A stretch of 6,037 nt of DNA from an uncultured beta proteobacterium (GTDB taxonomy: Bacteria; Pseudomonadota; Gammaproteobacteria; Burkholderiales; Rhodocyclaceae), in contig CAIWVX010000401.1 of the NCBI GenBank assembly GCA_903916205.1, positions 1 to 6,037 of the forward strand. The letters run 5' to 3'. The notes under the pieces are model-generated. The model had not been told where the DNA came from and did no database searches. It was given only the letters and a program-made list of their open reading frames with translations. Both the position numbers and the translations under genes were made by a program. Position 1 is the first letter of the stretch; the number at the start of each line of letters is the position of its first letter. Shown one piece after another: positions 1 through 5,197 of the stretch.

Positions 1-1108
1 CGTAGGTCGTTGCAACGCCGAGTCGTCGCGATGTCTCGGCGAGTTCCTCGCGGACGCTCGATAGGTAGAGTTGGTCTTCGGGGCGCTGAAAGCAATATAG
101 CGCTTGCGCGGCCCAGCGATGAGATTGCCGTGTGGGCGGTGGCGTAGCAGCACTACGGTTGGCTCCAATTATCTCCATCCGCGCGAAGCTTGGTCGCTCA
201 AGCAAGGCGAGACACTTCAGCAAAGTCGATTTACCACTACCGTTTGGACCAACAAGTGCGATACGATCACCGATTGCTACCTGTAAGTTAATCGGGCCGA
301 GGTTAAAGCCCGAAGATGGATAACAATGCGTGAGACTTTCGATGAAAAGCAAGGGTAGGCGCGGCCCTTCAATGTGCTCGTCGGTCGTTCGCACTCGTAG
401 CGGAGCTGTGTGGAAGTAGGTGGCCTCATCAGCACTGAGTGAACACAGGTCGACGCGCCACCCACGTGCATTATTTGTAGGGACGTCTTGTTGTTCGGTG
501 GTTGACGTGAGCATGCCTCGCGAGCGTGTTTCAAAGACCACTCCTGTTGCTGGAAGCAGTTTGGCGATGCCCGCGTAGATGCGTGGCAGGGCCGCAGGAT
601 CAAGCTGCTCGTATATTTGGTCGAGCACGAGCAGTAGCGGGCGTTTGACAAGAGCCATTGCCAAGGCCGCACGGACTGCCTCACCACCCGAAAGCGTGAA
701 CGGGTCACGATGCAGGTGATCGGCAAGATCGAGTTGGCTGGCAACATTCTCGAGAAAGGGTCGGTCGCCGGTGCTCGCCGTCTCTACGAGTCGCTGGACC
801 ATCTCTAGCTCGCCGAGCAAGGTTCGTTTGAGTCCAGTAAAGGCGAGAAATGGGTCGCTTGGGACCAAGCCGATATGGCGGGCGCGTTCCCCGACGGGCA
901 TCTTGTCGAGCGGATTTCCTAAGAAGTGTACATGTGTCTCGAGCGTGGTTTCGTCGCTAACACCGGCGATCAACAGGCAGAAAGCGCTCTTCCCCGTGCC
1001 GCTGGGGCCGGTCACGACGATGTGGGCGCGTGCCGATGCGACGATAGTCGGATGGTCGGGCAGATCGATCCGAAGCGCGACCTGGTCGACGATTGCAGGG
1101 CTACTCAT
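1..1108 (-). CDS. ecfA: ECF transporter tandem-domain ATPase, C-terminus cut by the window edge
   Basis: This is the energising subunit of an energy-coupling factor importer: two ABC nucleotide-binding domains in one chain that power EcfT and the S component at the inner membrane. The frame is open from ATG 1108 to base 1 (369 residues seen; domain 2 is incomplete). Domain 1 (about residues 1-215) has Walker A GPSGTGKS (34-41), signature LSGGE (139-143) and Walker B LLLVLD (158-163). However, Q164 replaces the catalytic Glu, S84 sits where the Q-loop Gln is expected, and R195 sits where the switch His is expected. Domain 2 (from about 250) has Walker A GPNGSGKST (287-295) and a canonical Q-loop FQRPEDQLY (340-348). 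Its signature, Walker B and switch His lie outside the window. The ATG overlaps the ecfT stop (TGATG) and has only a weak ribosome site, so translation is probably coupled to ecfT. Family assignment is firm; inactivity of domain 1 is inferred. Confidence 0.93.
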   Translation of the reverse strand, partial: MSSPAIVDQVALRIDLPDHPTIVASARAHIVVTGPSGTGKSAFCLLIAGVSDETTLETHVHFLGNPLDKMPVGERARHIGLVPSDPFLAFTGLKRTLLGELEMVQRLVETASTGDRPFLENVASQLDLADHLHRDPFTLSGGEAVRAALAMALVKRPLLLVLDQIYEQLDPAALPRIYAGIAKLLPATGVVFETRSRGMLTSTTEQQDVPTNNARGWRVDLCSLSADEATYFHTAPLRVRTTDEHIEGPRLPLLFIESLTHCYPSSGFNLGPINLQVAIGDRIALVGPNGSGKSTLLKCLALLERPSFARMEIIGANRSAATPPPTRQSHRWAAQALYCFQRPEDQLYLSSVREELAETSRRLGVATTY

Positions 1109-1830
1109 CAAAATCGGTCCACTATCAGTGCGAACGCTAGGCAAGCCAACATTGCTATTGCTAGGATCTCAGTTCGAAATTCGAGCCGTGCCGCTTGGAT
1201 CGATGGCTCCAGCCGACCATAGCCATGCGCCAGAAGCACGGACACTCGCGCTTCTGCCTCAATGAAGGTTCCGACGACAACCGGAACAAGCAGCGCCGGT
1301 ATCGACATGATGCGTTGAACGAGCGAAGCCGATACCGGAATACCGCGAGCACGCTGTGCCAGATGAATTGCTTGGATACGATCTTGCACCAGCCTCCCCA
1401 TCACGAAACCCTGCAACGCCATCATGATTAGTGGGGTCGGCAGCCTAAGCCGCAGCAGCGCTTCGACCATGGTATCGCGATCAACCAAAAGCCAGTGGGC
1501 AGCAACTACTGAAAAGAGCAAGACACGAACTGCGAGGGCGCTGCCGAAGGCCAAGCCTGCACTGCGGATAGGGATCGTATCGAGCCACCAGCTCGTTATC
1601 GGAAACTGTGCGTTAAGCACACCATGGACAACGATCAGCGGCAGGACGAAGGGCACTGTCCAGGCAATCAGCCTACGTCCTAGGCGTACCCCGTTTCCAC
1701 GCCCAGCGAGCAGTAAAAGCACAATGAGCAATGCCGTAAAAACCATGCCGCCCCAGCGAGGGCTAAGCAGGAACAACGACACGACGGAGATGATTGTTGC
1801 CGTACCGGCTACAGCAGGACTTATGCTCAC
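1108..1830 (-). CDS. ecfT: ECF transporter transmembrane coupling protein EcfT (CbiQ family)
   Basis: EcfT is the integral membrane scaffold that links the ATPase to the substrate-binding S component. The 240-residue product has hydrophobic segments near residues 10-42, 54-72, 95-116 and 222-237, and a long amphipathic middle region that carries the coupling helices. The family's first coupling motif is Ala-Arg-Gly at 161-163. The second is Ala-His-Gly at 201-203, where Arg is usual. I chose GTG at 1830 as the start: it overlaps the S-component stop as GTGA, and GGAGGG lies 10 bases upstream. The frame stays open upstream to an ATG at 1959, but that extension is hydrophilic, unlike an EcfT N-terminus, and would overlap 133 bases of the S gene. 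The stop overlaps the ATPase start. EcfT membership is clear; the consequence of the His substitution is inferred. Confidence 0.92.
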   Translation of the reverse strand: MSISPAVAGTATIISVVSLFLLSPRWGGMVFTALLIVLLLLAGRGNGVRLGRRLIAWTVPFVLPLIVVHGVLNAQFPITSWWLDTIPIRSAGLAFGSALAVRVLLFSVVAAHWLLVDRDTMVEALLRLRLPTPLIMMALQGFVMGRLVQDRIQAIHLAQRARGIPVSASLVQRIMSIPALLVPVVVGTFIEAEARVSVLLAHGYGRLEPSIQAARLEFRTEILAIAMLACLAFALIVDRF

Positions 1831-2399
1831 TTTACTACCGCCCTCCGAGCAATCTTCAGGCACTCCGGCATCCGACGCAACAATGCCCAAACGATAACCG
1901 AAGCGATCACTTTGTCTACGCTCGAGACCACTAACGACCCGGAGAGGACTGAGGTCCAAAGATCATGGCCCACAGCAAGCAGCACAGCGTTAAGCGCGGT
2001 CGCTCCAGGCTCCGTCACGCCACCGAAAACGAGTACGGTGACCGGCGCGCTCACGATCGCAGTAACAACTCCGATGGCAAGACCTAGGCCAACCGCTGTG
2101 GGTAGCATGTTAAACCAGCCACGACGATAGCCGAAAATCGACATGAGCGACACGACAACTTGAGTCCCTATGTAGAAAGGAATTGAGGGATGGGTCACAA
2201 CACCGCCAATTAGGTTAGAGACAATTCCGATAAGGACACTATATATTGGCGGCACCATTGCACCAGAAAGCACCGTGCCAACTGTATCCATGAACACGGG
2301 AAGTTGCAGCATTGCGGCAATTTTATTCAAACCGACGTTCAGGGCGATGCAGGCTGCAGAAAATACGGCTGCACGCATCATGATCGATGAAGGCTGCAT
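1827..2399 (-). CDS. ECF transporter S component (substrate-binding membrane protein), substrate unknown
   Basis: The 190-residue, very hydrophobic protein has about six membrane segments (roughly 10-30, 38-60, 72-90, 103-125, 136-158, 160-176), the usual size and topology of ECF S components. Helix 1 carries Ala at 11, 15 and 19 (AxxxAxxxA), the small-residue pattern S components use to dock on EcfT. Other notable stretches are FMDTVGT (36-42), SNLIGG (61-66) and FGGVTEPGAT (125-134). It is the first gene of the operon and overlaps ecfT by four bases. The ATG at 2399 is supported by GGAG seven bases upstream. A solitary S gene next to its own EcfT and ATPase marks a dedicated (group I) rather than shared ECF transporter. 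I could not match it to BioY, ThiT, RibU or another named specificity family, so no ligand is proposed. The role comes from context plus topology. Confidence 0.85.
   Translation of the reverse strand: MQPSSIMMRAAVFSAACIALNVGLNKIAAMLQLPVFMDTVGTVLSGAMVPPIYSVLIGIVSNLIGGVVTHPSIPFYIGTQVVVSLMSIFGYRRGWFNMLPTAVGLGLAIGVVTAIVSAPVTVLVFGGVTEPGATALNAVLLAVGHDLWTSVLSGSLVVSSVDKVIASVIVWALLRRMPECLKIARRAVVK
1841..1846 (-). promoter_or_regulatory. Ribosome binding site of ecfT (GGAGGG)
   Basis: GGAGGG sits inside the last codons of the S-component gene and ends 10 bases before the GTG at 1830. It is the main reason for preferring that GTG to the ATG at 1959. Confidence 0.7.
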
Positions 2400-2406
2400 G
2401 TTCTAT

Positions 2407-2410
2407 CTCC
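2407..2410 (-). promoter_or_regulatory. Ribosome binding site of the S-component gene (GGAG)
   Basis: GGAG followed by seven bases and ATG at 2399. It selects this ATG over the in-frame Met codons at residues 7 and 8. Confidence 0.6.
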
Positions 2411-2513
2411 ATTACGTTAAGTACCGACAAATATTAGCGTGTCCACGAAAGCAAGTTGCGATGTGTAGTTTTCTGCATGTGTCAAATTTGAGCCCGCGAA
2501 TGACCTGCCGGTA

Positions 2514-2530
2514 ACTTGACTGACACAAGT
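2514..2530. repeat. Short inverted repeat ACTTG-N7-CAAGT upstream of the S gene
   Basis: Five-base arms (2514-2518 and 2526-2530) are separated by seven bases, giving a 17-base dyad centred about 123 bases before the S-component ATG. The geometry would suit a dimeric repressor operator, but the arms are short and no regulator gene is visible in the window. Confidence 0.2.
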
Positions 2531-2561
2531 CGAGGCTGTTACTCGCTACGGTTCCACCTCA
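2531..2561 (-). promoter_or_regulatory. Stem with a T-box-like bulge in the ECF leader (speculative)
   Basis: On the minus strand GAGG (2560-2557) can pair with CCTC (2535-2532), extended by a T-G wobble (2561/2531). Immediately after the first strand comes TGGAACC (2556-2550), which matches the seven-base TGGNACC bulge of T-box antiterminators, placed as in that fold. The neighbouring bases match less well (GAGG for AGGG, GTAG for GCG), the upper helix would be only about two pairs, and no terminator with a T-tract follows. T-boxes are rare in proteobacteria. A chance match remains likely. Confidence 0.2.
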
Positions 2562-2643
2562 GTTTACTTTTGGCATGTGAAGCACACCCTTCACAAGGGG
2601 GCATTGTAGATACTAAGAACACTGGTTGTATGACCGGATTGGC

Positions 2644-2713
2644 CGACGACTTACCCGTGGCCTTACGGCAGGGTATGCACCCTCCATTCTAAAATCTACC
2701 ACGGACGTCGTCG
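2644..2713 (-). ncRNA. Candidate structured leader RNA: nested three-stem hairpin
   Basis: Three stems nest without mismatches. The outer stem has 7 pairs (2644-2650 with 2707-2713, CGACGAC/GTCGTCG). The middle stem has 6 pairs (2655-2660 with 2699-2704, CCGTGG/CCACGG). An internal hairpin has 5 pairs with a four-base loop (2670-2674 with 2679-2683, AGGGT/ACCCT). A small asymmetric internal loop (4 and 2 bases) joins outer and middle stems, and about 9 and 15 unpaired bases join middle and inner ones. This is the architecture of a folded RNA rather than a simple terminator, and there is no T-tract on either side. Transcribed on the minus strand it would sit about 245-314 bases ahead of the S-component gene. 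It matches no riboswitch consensus I know. It could instead be a folded DNA recombination or repeat element. Confidence 0.4.
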
Positions 2714-2820
2714 AGGGTTGAATGACCGCTGATGGGCGATTCCGGAAGCTCACGAGTCGCAAGAACGATCACTAACAATGGCTAGACGCCTACTAGATTA
2801 ATGGCATTAGCTTAAATCGG

Positions 2821-2909
2821 TTTTTCGTTCCATTGCGCCTCAAACCTCATGCGCAAGCGGCACACTCTCCTTGAAGCCTCGTTAACACAGCCTTCCACAG
2901 AACGAAAAA
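2821..2909. repeat. Perfect 10-base inverted repeat bounding 89 bases
   Basis: TTTTTCGTTC (2821-2830) is repeated in inverted orientation as GAACGAAAAA (2900-2909). Inside lies a smaller dyad, TTGCGC/GCGCAA (2833-2838 and 2851-2856, 12-base loop). The ends resemble the termini of a very small miniature inverted-repeat element, but no flanking target-site duplication is seen and there is no coding content. It could also be a chance dyad in a locally A/T-rich stretch. Confidence 0.35.
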
Positions 2910-2995
2910 TTACACAGACCAACGATCAACAAGGCTTGACTTCCAAGACCATTGTTTAATCGTCAGTCACGGTAAATTGGCTTGCTCGGCGAGGC

Positions 2996-3781
2996 TTATT
3001 CGACTTTAGCTTTGGCGCGTAGCGCTTCAACCATTTTGCCGATTTGCTGCGATTGTGCTTGTTGCAGCAGTCTGGGCTTGATTTCCTCAAAGGGAGGCAC
3101 GCTCATCGGACGGGTGTCCTCAAGCATAATGACATGGTAGCCAAATTCTGATTTGACCGGAGTCTCGGTGAATTTACCCTTGCTCAAGTGAGTGAGCGCA
3201 TCGCTGAACGCTTTGACAAAAGTGCTGACGCTGGCCCAGCCAAGATCGCCACCGTTGTCTTTAGAGCCAGGGTCGATTGACTGCTTGGCGAGTTCCTCAA
3301 ACTTGGCTCCCTGATTGAGACTAGCGATGATCGCCTTGGCTTCATCTTCACTGGCGACCAAGATATGACGGGATTTGTATTCATTGCTACCCAGTTGCGT
3401 CTTGATCGTCTCGTATTGGGTTTTAAGCTGGGCGTCGCTGACGGGGTTCTTTTTAATGTAATCCTGAACGTAGGCGCGGATAAATAACGATTGGCGGGCG
3501 GCTTCGGCTTGGGCGACAACGTCTGGTTTTTTGTCTAATCCCAGTTTTTTAGCTTGCTGCAACAACAACTCGCGACGGATCAGTTCTTCACGAACGGCAT
3601 TTTTAAGTTCGGCAGAATCCGGCGCACCCTGTGCTTTCTGTTCGGCAATAAAAACATTGGCTAGGCTTGGCGAAACGGCTATGCCATTGACCGTAACGAA
3701 AGCATTATCGGCGGCCACAGCGGAAGCCGAGAGAAGCGTGCCGACGCAGAGAACGGTCGCAATTTTCGATAATTTATTCAT
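2996..3781 (-). CDS. Periplasmic parvulin-type peptidyl-prolyl cis-trans isomerase
   Basis: This is an exported foldase that isomerises X-Pro bonds and chaperones proteins in the periplasm. The 261-residue product starts with a signal peptide: positive residues at 3 and 6, a hydrophobic core at 7-20 and a likely cleavage after Ala-Val-Ala at 23. An N-terminal helical chaperone-like section (about 30-130) has a SurA/PrsA feel. The parvulin domain covers about 135-225, with YKSRHILV (135-142), GGDLGW (177-182) and FGYHVIMLED (213-222); His139 and His216 fit the conserved active-site histidines. It has one parvulin domain, whereas SurA has two. It lies 74 bases after bolA. TTGACG (3843-3838) in that gap might be a -35, but its -10 is poor, so read-through from the ispZ operon is at least as likely. 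AGAGAG ahead of the ATG is the probable ribosome site. Confidence 0.93.
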   Translation of the reverse strand: MNKLSKIATVLCVGTLLSASAVAADNAFVTVNGIAVSPSLANVFIAEQKAQGAPDSAELKNAVREELIRRELLLQQAKKLGLDKKPDVVAQAEAARQSLFIRAYVQDYIKKNPVSDAQLKTQYETIKTQLGSNEYKSRHILVASEDEAKAIIASLNQGAKFEELAKQSIDPGSKDNGGDLGWASVSTFVKAFSDALTHLSKGKFTETPVKSEFGYHVIMLEDTRPMSVPPFEEIKPRLLQQAQSQQIGKMVEALRAKAKVE

Positions 3782-3855
3782 GTGTAGCTCTCTTTCTGGC
3801 AGGGTTGGATAGTTAAGATTGCGTTTTAGGAAACAAACGTCAATAAGTCATTTTA

Positions 3856-4143
3856 TCATGCCTCTTCCGGCGTTAGCGATTGAATGCTCAAGGCATGAAT
3901 CTCATTACGCATCAATTCGCCGAGCGCTTCATAGACAAGACGATGGCGTTTTACTGTTGATTGACCGCTGAATTCATTTGAAACGATGAGCAGTCGGTAA
4001 TGACCGCCACCGCGTTTAGCCCCTTGGTGTCCGGCATGAAGGGCTGAATCATCAATCAACTCAATGCGCAGCGGTTTCAGCGGAGCCAGATGCTCGCTCA
4101 AAATACGCTCGAATGAGACGGGTGTCTGGTCGGCCTGAATCAT
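3856..4143 (-). CDS. bolA: BolA family protein
   Basis: This small cytoplasmic protein (95 residues) belongs to the BolA family, which partners with monothiol glutaredoxins in Fe-S cluster handling and, in E. coli, also acts as a stress-responsive DNA-binding regulator of cell shape. The class II KH-like fold is recognisable from [19 protein letters not shown] (31-49), the loop and helix F-S-G...V-K-R-H-R-L-V-Y (58-71) with the invariant His at 67, and IHALSI (82-87). It ends soon after the core domain, without the longer tail of E. coli BolA. ATG 4143 overlaps the yciI stop by four bases (ATGA), showing that it belongs to the ispZ-yciI-bolA unit. The neighbouring septation gene agrees with a link to envelope or division physiology, but that is context only. 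Confidence 0.93.
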   Translation of the reverse strand: MIQADQTPVSFERILSEHLAPLKPLRIELIDDSALHAGHQGAKRGGGHYRLLIVSNEFSGQSTVKRHRLVYEALGELMRNEIHALSIQSLTPEEA

Positions 4144-4442
4144 GACGGGAATGTCTTTCTGAATGGCTTGACCGAGACACGGGTATAAATGCTGGCAGTA
4201 ACATAAGGATCGGCTTCGGCCCAGGTTTGAGCTTCTTCAAGCGAAGCGAACTCGGCGACGATCAAACTACCGGTGAACCCGGCCATCCCAGGGTCTATCG
4301 AATCAATCGCGGGGAACGGCCCGGCAAGTAGCAAGCGGCCTTGCTCCTGCAATGTTTTCAAGCGCTCGACATGCGCCGGGCGAACTTCAATACGTGCCGC
4401 CAGAGAGTCAGGGCGGTCTTCGCCGATGATGCAGTAAAGCAT
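4140..4442 (-). CDS. yciI: YciI family protein
   Basis: The product is a 100-residue YciI-like protein with a ferredoxin-like alpha/beta fold, nearly colinear with E. coli YciI. Shared landmarks are MLYCII at the N-terminus, RPAHVERL (21-28) with the conserved putative active-site His24, [12 protein letters not shown] (37-48), [10 protein letters not shown] (50-59) and the ADPYV stretch near 77-81. No enzymatic reaction is established for this subgroup; some larger relatives are dehalogenase-like or muconolactone-isomerase-like. The start ATG overlaps the ispZ stop by one base (TAATG), and its own stop overlaps the bolA start, so all three genes are translated from one message. The yciI-ispZ (yciB) neighbourhood is also known in enterobacteria. 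Confidence 0.93.
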   Translation of the reverse strand: MLYCIIGEDRPDSLAARIEVRPAHVERLKTLQEQGRLLLAGPFPAIDSIDPGMAGFTGSLIVAEFASLEEAQTWAEADPYVTASIYTRVSVKPFRKTFPS

Positions 4443-4981
4443 TATTTTTCTTCCTCGCTGTATTTCGCCAAGATTAAACCTTGAAGAATAACAAAGACAA
4501 ACATCAACCCCATGCCACCAAACAGCTTGAAGTTGACCCAGTCATCGGTTGACAGGTTAAAGGCAAAGGCTACGGCCAGATTAGCGAATCCCATGAAAAT
4601 AAAAAAGCCAATCCATGACCCGTTGAGCTGTTCCCAAACGGGCTCGGGAAGTTTCATTTGTTGGGCCAATAGCGTACGAATCAAATTTTTATTGAAATAC
4701 AGCCGTCCGATCAGCAAACCACCAGCAAACGTCCAGTAAAGCACCGTCGGCTTCCATTTGATGAAGGTTTCGTCATGAAAAATCAGCGTCATGCCGCCGA
4801 AGACAGTAACGATCACCAAACTGACCCACAGCATCGGTTCAAGCTTGCGATGCTTGAACCAAACCCAAGCCATCTGGGCAAAAGTAGCGGCAATAGCCAC
4901 GCCAGTTGCCACAAAAATATCACCAAATTTGAAGGCGAAAAAAAACAGGATGATGGGGAACAGATCGAAAAGAAATTTCAT
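4442..4981 (-). CDS. ispZ: Intracellular septation protein A (IspZ/YciB), inner-membrane
   Basis: The product is an inner-membrane protein of the YciB/IspA/IspZ family, needed for normal septation in Shigella and linked in E. coli to cell-envelope synthesis and division-protein interactions. Its 179 residues equal the length of E. coli YciB, with similarity throughout. Hydrophobic segments lie at about 7-18, 22-42, 50-69, 80-95, 122-141 and 152-173. Family signatures include [20 protein letters not shown] (61-80), [10 protein letters not shown] (111-120) and WVNFKLFG (148-155). The C-terminus is charged and probably cytoplasmic. It is the first gene of the ispZ-yciI-bolA unit. The ATG at 4981 has only a weak ribosome site (GCGGG about nine bases upstream), but the protein aligns from its first residue. 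A good promoter candidate lies just upstream. Confidence 0.95.
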   Translation of the reverse strand: MKFLFDLFPIILFFFAFKFGDIFVATGVAIAATFAQMAWVWFKHRKLEPMLWVSLVIVTVFGGMTLIFHDETFIKWKPTVLYWTFAGGLLIGRLYFNKNLIRTLLAQQMKLPEPVWEQLNGSWIGFFIFMGFANLAVAFAFNLSTDDWVNFKLFGGMGLMFVFVILQGLILAKYSEEEK

Positions 4982-5007
4982 GGGGCAACCCGCTTAAACG
5001 ACGCCGA

Positions 5008-5037
5008 ATTATGGCTGATTTAGCGAGGGTCTGTCCA
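5008..5037 (-). promoter_or_regulatory. Candidate sigma70 promoter of the ispZ-yciI-bolA operon
   Basis: On the minus strand TGGACA (5037-5032, 5 of 6 to the -35 consensus) is separated by 18 bases from CATAAT (5013-5008, 5 of 6 to the -10 consensus). Transcription would begin near base 5001, leaving a leader of about 20 bases before the ispZ ATG. It is the best-formed promoter in the window and fits the operon boundary after the 216-base gap from yaaA. Confidence 0.45.
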
Positions 5038-5038
5038 A

Positions 5039-5194
5039 TCACGGCCAGACTGATTCACTTGGCCCCATGCCCCATGTCGCGACTAACTCCGAGGCAAGCT
5101 TCTTCGATTTCTGAAATGGGAAAGGGTAAATTGCGCGTGAGTATCTCTGCCCGCACCCAATCGCGTCGTAGCGAATATCTTCGGCAATGACCAT
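5039..5194 (-). CDS. Unrecognised 51-codon open frame between yaaA and ispZ
   Basis: An ATG three bases after the yaaA stop opens a 51-codon frame ending in TGA just before the ispZ promoter. The peptide begins MVIAEDIRYD, has one Cys and many aromatic residues, and ends in GPSESVWP. I recognise no family. In its favour, it fills nearly all of the space between the two genes, follows yaaA closely and stops before the promoter. Against it, there is no clear ribosome site and the length could arise by chance. It may also be the residue of a decayed gene. Confidence 0.25.
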   Translation of the reverse strand: MVIAEDIRYDAIGCGQRYSRAIYPFPFQKSKKLASELVATWGMGPSESVWP

Positions 5195-5197
5195 GAA

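Larger units (their letters stand above)
2400..2995. other. Gene-free region between the housekeeping block and the ECF operon
   Basis: No open frame of convincing length or recognisable protein similarity was seen here on either strand. Being flanked by two co-directional minus-strand units, it should contain the end of the isomerase transcript and the promoter of the ECF operon. I see no hairpin followed by a T-tract after the isomerase stop and no well-spaced -35/-10 pair for the ECF genes. What it does hold is several inverted-repeat structures listed separately, and TAATAT (2431-2436, minus strand), which could be a -10 hexamer without a good -35. The longest minus-strand frame examined is about 40 codons, ends near 2818 and has no known relative. 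Confidence 0.6.

Noticed and set aside
277..747. Open frame of 156 codons on the minus strand inside the ATPase gene
   Set aside because: It lies in another frame of the same strand. The real frame gives uninterrupted ABC motifs (signature, Walker B, second Walker A), while this frame gives no recognisable protein.
771..1265. Plus-strand open frames antisense to the ATPase and EcfT genes
   Set aside because: Their translations are low-complexity Ser/Thr/Arg-rich shadows without any family similarity, and they oppose well-supported genes.
1831..1959. N-terminal extension of EcfT to the ATG at 1959
   Set aside because: The extra 43 residues are hydrophilic, overlap the S-component gene by 133 bases, and are unnecessary given the GTG at 1830 with GGAGGG and a four-base overlap.
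2480..2485. Perfect TTGACA -35 on the minus strand upstream of the S gene
   Set aside because: No acceptable -10 hexamer occurs 15-19 bases downstream, so it was not called as a promoter.
2491..2512. AGCCCGCGA and CCGGTA resembling pieces of an FMN riboswitch on the plus strand
   Set aside because: The order and spacing are wrong, the other conserved segments are missing, and no plus-strand gene follows.
3184..3519. 111-codon minus-strand frame within the isomerase gene
   Set aside because: It is a different frame of a gene that has a clear signal peptide and parvulin domain in its own frame; the product is Pro/Ser/Arg-rich noise.
5043..5064. GGCCA/TGGCC hairpin after yaaA as a terminator
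   Set aside because: It has only five pairs, a 12-base loop and no T-tract on either strand.
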